The notes below the pieces were generated by a model. The model worked only from the letters and a program-made list of their open reading frames with translations. It was not told where the DNA came from and searched no databases. The translations under genes and the position numbers were made by a program. Shown here piece after piece: positions 22,839 through 25,977 of a stretch of 25,977 nucleotides of DNA. This DNA comes from CAZERT01 sp964630015. Its GTDB lineage: Bacteria > Patescibacteriota > Microgenomatia > UBA10105 > UBA927. Where the stretch lies: the NCBI GenBank assembly GCA_964630015.1, contig CAZVTJ010000007.1:1-25977 (forward strand), read 5' to 3'. Positions within the stretch are counted from its first letter, which is position 1; every line of letters starts with the position of its first letter.

Positions 22839-23699
22839 ATGGCAAGCATCCGATTACTTAAAGGCCGGATTAAATCCGCACGAAATATTGCCCAAATAAC
22901 AAAAGCAATGGAGCTTGTTGCCGCCTCAAAAATGAAAAAGGCACAACTGGCGGCCCTTGCCGGGAAAGCGTATGCGAAAAAGATTTATGACATGATGATG
23001 GAGCTTGCGGAAAAAACCGATATATCAAGCCATCCATTGTTATCCCCGCCGAAGGGGCTTACCGGAAAGCGGGCAGTTATCGTCATTTCCTCCAATAAAG
23101 GATTATGCGGCGGGCTTAATACCAACCTTTTGCGGTTTTTCGTATCCATCTACCCGGAGCTTAAAAAAAATTCCTACATTACCCTCGGGAAAAAGGGGGC
23201 AGAGTTTATTGTCCGTGTCGGCGGATCACTCCAGGCTGATTTTTCCTCCACTATACCGTTTGTTTCAACCGTACCGGCCCTCATCGATATGGTGACAGGA
23301 CAGTATCTTCGAGGGGAAATCGATGCCGTCGACGTCGTATACAACGAATTCTTTTCCGCACTCAAACAGATGCCGGTAAAAAAACAGATCCTTCCCCTTC
23401 GGGTCGAAGGGCTTGGGGAAGAATATACGGCAGTCAAAACTGACTTTGTGATCGAGCCGTCAATTGCTGAAGTATTTGACCTTCTAGTTCCCCAATATCT
23501 GGAAAACCAGATCCGTGATGCAATCCTCCAATCGGAAGCCAGCGAACACAGTGCCCGCATGGTTGCTATGCGCAATGCGACTGATAATGCAGTATCACTG
23601 ATCGGAGAACTGACCCTTTTATATAACAAAGCCAGACAGGAAAAAATCACCTATGAAATTTCGGATATGGTGACGGCCCGTTTGGCGGTAGAAGGATAA
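22839..23699 (+). CDS. atpG: ATP synthase F1 subunit gamma
   Basis: A 286-residue central rotor shaft. The conserved N-terminal helix ITKAMELVAASKMKKAQ (about 21-37) and the C-terminal helix with MVAMRNATDNAVSLIGEL and LLYNKARQEKITYEISD are both present; these form the coiled coil inside the alpha-beta ring. SSNKGLCGGLNTN marks the central domain. No Shine-Dalgarno sequence is seen in the 16 bases after atpA. Length and order are normal. Confidence 0.97.
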   Translation: MASIRLLKGRIKSARNIAQITKAMELVAASKMKKAQLAALAGKAYAKKIYDMMMELAEKTDISSHPLLSPPKGLTGKRAVIVISSNKGLCGGLNTNLLRFFVSIYPELKKNSYITLGKKGAEFIVRVGGSLQADFSSTIPFVSTVPALIDMVTGQYLRGEIDAVDVVYNEFFSALKQMPVKKQILPLRVEGLGEEYTAVKTDFVIEPSIAEVFDLLVPQYLENQIRDAILQSEASEHSARMVAMRNATDNAVSLIGELTLLYNKARQEKITYEISDMVTARLAVEG

Positions 23700-23737
23700 A
23701 AACGTACCAATATAACTTTTCGGAAAAAGGAGTTCAT

Positions 23738-25132
23738 ATGGCAAAAAATGAAAAAACACATACGGGAAAAATCGTCCAGGTGCTGGGAGCAGTCGTAGAC
23801 GTTCAGTTTGACGAAACGTATCTTCCGGCAATCTATGAAGCGCTTCATGCAAAAACCGAATTTACGCCGACGAAAATTCTTGTGCTGGAAACGGCTGTCC
23901 ATCTTGGTGAAAACAGGATCCGCGCAGTCGCCCTTGGTCCCACAGACGGCATGAAACGGGGAGACGAAGTTATCGCAACCGGTGCTCCGATTTCCGTTCC
24001 CGTCGGGAAGAAAACGCTGGGACGCTTGTTTAATGTGGTCGGTGATCCGATAGACGATAAGGGCCCGGTGAAATCGGAAAAACAGTATCCGATCCATAGG
24101 AAAGCGCCAGCCTTAACCCAACAAAGCACAAAATTGGAAATTCTGGAAACGGGCATTAAAGTCATTGATCTTATTGCTCCGTTCGTGAAGGGCGGAAAGG
24201 TTGCCATTTTCGGTGGGGCAGGAGTCGGGAAGACCGTCCTTATCCAGGAACTGATCCATAATGTTGCTGAGGTCCACGGCGGAGTATCCGTATTTTCCGG
24301 TGTCGGAGAACGGTCCCGTGAAGGCAACGATTTGTATAACGAGATGAAGGAATCCGGCGTTATCGAAAAAACGGCAATGGTATTTGGCCAGATGAATGAG
24401 CCGCCGGGGAGCCGTCTGCGTGTCGCTCTTACCGGTCTTACCATGGCGGAATACTTCCGTGATGAGGAAGGACAGGATGTACTGCTGTTCATCGATAATA
24501 TTTTCCGGTTTGCCCAGGCAGGAAGCGAAGTATCGGCACTTCTTGGACGTATTCCATCGGCCGTCGGATATCAACCGACGCTTGCATCGGAAATGGGAGC
24601 ACTCCAGGAACGGATTACTTCCACCAAAAAAGGCTCCATTACCAGTGTCCAGGCTGTGTATGTTCCTGCTGACGACTATACGGATCCGGCGCCGGTTGCA
24701 ACGTTCTCGCATCTTGATTCAACGATTTCACTGGAACGATCCATTGCCGAACAGGGACTGTACCCGGCAGTCGACCCGCTTTCGTCCAATTCCCGTATTC
24801 TGGAACCGGCTACCGTGGGACAAAAACACTACGATGTAGCCCGTGGTGTCCAGCGGGTACTCCAGCGCTATAAGGACCTTCAGGATATCATTGCCATTTT
24901 GGGTATGGAAGAGTTATCCGAAGAAGACAAGCGTGTTGTTGCCCGGGCACGCAAAATCCAGCGGTTTCTGACACAACCGATGTTCGTCGCGGAGGCCTTT
25001 ACCGGACGGAGCGGGAAATACGTCAAGCTGGAAGAAACGGTGCGCGGTTTTGCGGAAATTCTGGAAGGGAAACACGACGATAAAAGCGAACAGGCATTCT
25101 ATATGGTCGGGAGCATCGACGAAGTGAAATAA
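23738..25132 (+). CDS. atpD: ATP synthase F1 subunit beta
   Basis: A 464-residue catalytic subunit. The P-loop GGAGVGKT is at 159-166, and the catalytic Glu is E191 in GERSREGNDLY (Ser replaces the more common Thr). DNIFRFAQAGSEVSALLGR and PSAVGYQPTLASEMGALQER are canonical. The DELSEED lever is present as MEELSEED near residue 390. AAAGGAG lies 5 bases before the ATG. The unusually long lead (residues 1-10) is polar and minor. Complete. Confidence 0.98.
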   Translation: MAKNEKTHTGKIVQVLGAVVDVQFDETYLPAIYEALHAKTEFTPTKILVLETAVHLGENRIRAVALGPTDGMKRGDEVIATGAPISVPVGKKTLGRLFNVVGDPIDDKGPVKSEKQYPIHRKAPALTQQSTKLEILETGIKVIDLIAPFVKGGKVAIFGGAGVGKTVLIQELIHNVAEVHGGVSVFSGVGERSREGNDLYNEMKESGVIEKTAMVFGQMNEPPGSRLRVALTGLTMAEYFRDEEGQDVLLFIDNIFRFAQAGSEVSALLGRIPSAVGYQPTLASEMGALQERITSTKKGSITSVQAVYVPADDYTDPAPVATFSHLDSTISLERSIAEQGLYPAVDPLSSNSRILEPATVGQKHYDVARGVQRVLQRYKDLQDIIAILGMEELSEEDKRVVARARKIQRFLTQPMFVAEAFTGRSGKYVKLEETVRGFAEILEGKHDDKSEQAFYMVGSIDEVK

Positions 25133-25133
25133 T

Positions 25134-25577
25134 ATGATAGCAACACGGTTTACCCTGGAAATCATTACTCCCCAGCGCGTTGCCTTTTCGGCACAGGTGA
25201 GTGAAGTCGTAGTGCCCACGGTAAACGGGTTGATCGGTGTGCTTCCCAAACACGTGCCGCTTTTTACCGCTCTTACCGAAGGGGAAATCAAAATCCGCGA
25301 AGAGGGAAAAGAGCGCTATCTGGCAATCGGTGGCGGATTTATGGAAGTAACGGCCGAAAAGGTATCGATTCTGGTTTCCCGGGCTGTCCATGCGGATGAA
25401 ATCAATGAAGCTGAGATCAAAAAAGCACTCAGTGATGCAAAAGAGGCGGTAAAAAATAAAGGAAAAGGCATGGAGCTTGCCAATGCGCAGGCAATTCTTC
25501 GGCGATCCATCCTTGAGCTGAAGGTTGCCGGCCGGAGAAAAACACGCACAAACCAACAACTGCCTCCATCCGTATGA
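25134..25577 (+). CDS. atpC: ATP synthase F1 subunit epsilon
   Basis: A 147-residue subunit with an N-terminal beta sandwich (about 1-85: FTLEIITPQRVAFSAQVSEV, NGLIGVLPKHVPLFTAL) and a C-terminal two-helix domain (about 90-130) that can insert into F1 and inhibit hydrolysis. The last 15 residues are a basic, polar extension beyond the usual end. It begins 1 base after the beta stop and overlaps upp as ATGA. Confidence 0.95.
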   Translation: MIATRFTLEIITPQRVAFSAQVSEVVVPTVNGLIGVLPKHVPLFTALTEGEIKIREEGKERYLAIGGGFMEVTAEKVSILVSRAVHADEINEAEIKKALSDAKEAVKNKGKGMELANAQAILRRSILELKVAGRRKTRTNQQLPPSV

Positions 25578-25977
25578 AAACCCACACCCCATCCTATCCG
25601 TGGGTAACGGTTGTGCACCATCCGCTTATTGACCATTCGCTTTCCATCATCCGGGAAAAAACAACGCAAACCGAAGATTTCAGGCGTCACGGAGGTATCG
25701 TTTCGATGCTTTTATTCCTGCACGCAGCCAAAAAACTTAAACTCGAGTCCTATGATATCCAAACACCGCTTGCACCGATGAAGGGGAAACGGCTTCGGAA
25801 AAATGTAATTGTGGTACCGGTGCTCCGTTCGGGGATCGGGATGCTGTTTGCTTTGGAAGATTTACTTCCCAGTGCTTCGGTAGGGTTTATCGGATTAGCG
25901 AGGGATGAAAAAACAGCTCAAGCGCATGAATATTACCAAAAATTACCTAAAATTTTTTCATCCAACATCGTTTTTTT
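25574..25977 (+). CDS. upp: Uracil phosphoribosyltransferase, 5' part (cut by window edge)
   Basis: The first 134 codons are visible. Upp makes UMP from uracil and PRPP (pyrimidine salvage). The N-terminus has VVHHPLIDHSLSIIREKTTQ and TEDFRRHGG, the family's dimer and substrate region. VPVLRSGIGMLFALEDLLP and VGFIGLARDEKTAQAHEYY match the body of the enzyme. The PRPP loop and uracil-binding end lie outside. The start overlaps the atpC stop by 4 bases (ATGA), so upp is translated as a tail gene of the ATP synthase operon. Confidence 0.92.
   Translation, partial: MKTHTPSYPWVTVVHHPLIDHSLSIIREKTTQTEDFRRHGGIVSMLLFLHAAKKLKLESYDIQTPLAPMKGKRLRKNVIVVPVLRSGIGMLFALEDLLPSASVGFIGLARDEKTAQAHEYYQKLPKIFSSNIVF

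Noticed and set aside
1..25977. CRISPR arrays, insertion sequences, phage genes or defence systems
   Set aside because: No spaced repeats, transposase, integrase, inverted terminal repeats or nuclease-type genes were seen.
1..25977. Frequent TCCGG/CCGGA strings across the window
   Set aside because: They look like a result of preferred codons (CGG Arg, TCC Ser, CCG Pro, GGA Gly) and not a site family; a k-mer count against a codon-shuffled model would be needed to claim more.

Overview
The window looks like a chromosomal segment from a Patescibacteria (CPR) bacterium. My best guess is the Microgenomates side, but that is inference from style and not from a marker comparison. The reasons are dense packing with many 1-8 base overlaps between genes, reduced or modified subunits (a 118-residue ATP synthase delta, an a subunit with a charged insert), GatCAB instead of visible direct Asn/Gln charging, and mixed use of Shine-Dalgarno-led and apparently leaderless starts. 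TGA acts as an ordinary stop in several ATGA overlaps (gatC/gatA, gatA/gatB, murT/gatD, atpC/upp), so this is not a UGA-glycine lineage.

Layout. (1) 1-6975 is a cell-surface glycan locus: two GT4 glycosyltransferases, a GT-C (GT39-like) membrane glycosyltransferase, a GT2 glycosyltransferase of the WaaE/KdtX type, a Wzy/O-antigen-ligase-like membrane protein, and one polytopic membrane protein on the opposite strand (3885-5033). (2) 6944-8554 is a minus-strand block in which tRNAs and small envelope-protein genes alternate: tRNA-Asp(GUC), a two-LysM membrane-anchored protein, tRNA-Gly(CCC), tRNA-Thr(CGU), and a membrane-anchored protein with two Ig-like domains. Good sigma-70 promoters lie directly before tRNA-Asp and before tRNA-Gly; I see none before either protein gene. 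(3) 8655-12200 is a plus-strand operon lemA-htpX-murT-gatD, joining membrane-stress proteins to amidation of the peptidoglycan stem peptide. (4) 12213-12506 (minus) is a small protein of unknown function, divergent from gatC. (5) 12593-18873 is gatC-gatA-gatB-dnaE, overlapping head to tail and apparently driven by a promoter that gives a leaderless gatC mRNA. (6) 18882-25977 is a complete F1Fo ATP synthase operon (atpZ-B-E-F-H-A-G-D-C) behind a near-consensus promoter, with upp (uracil phosphoribosyltransferase, cut by the window edge) joined to atpC by a 4-base overlap.

How they work together. The first third builds and polymerises surface polysaccharide. The middle maintains the envelope (LysM and Ig-like anchors, LemA/HtpX, MurT/GatD amidation of lipid II) together with tRNA genes. 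The last half is core information processing (tRNA amidation, replicative polymerase) and energy conversion. Most of the window is recognisable housekeeping, and I found no clear undescribed defence or mobile system. The most notable points are the tRNA-mRNA alternating unit with a stop codon nested in a -10 box, several near-leaderless promoters, a replicative polymerase that keeps all nine PHP metal ligands, and the unusual a and delta subunits of the ATP synthase.
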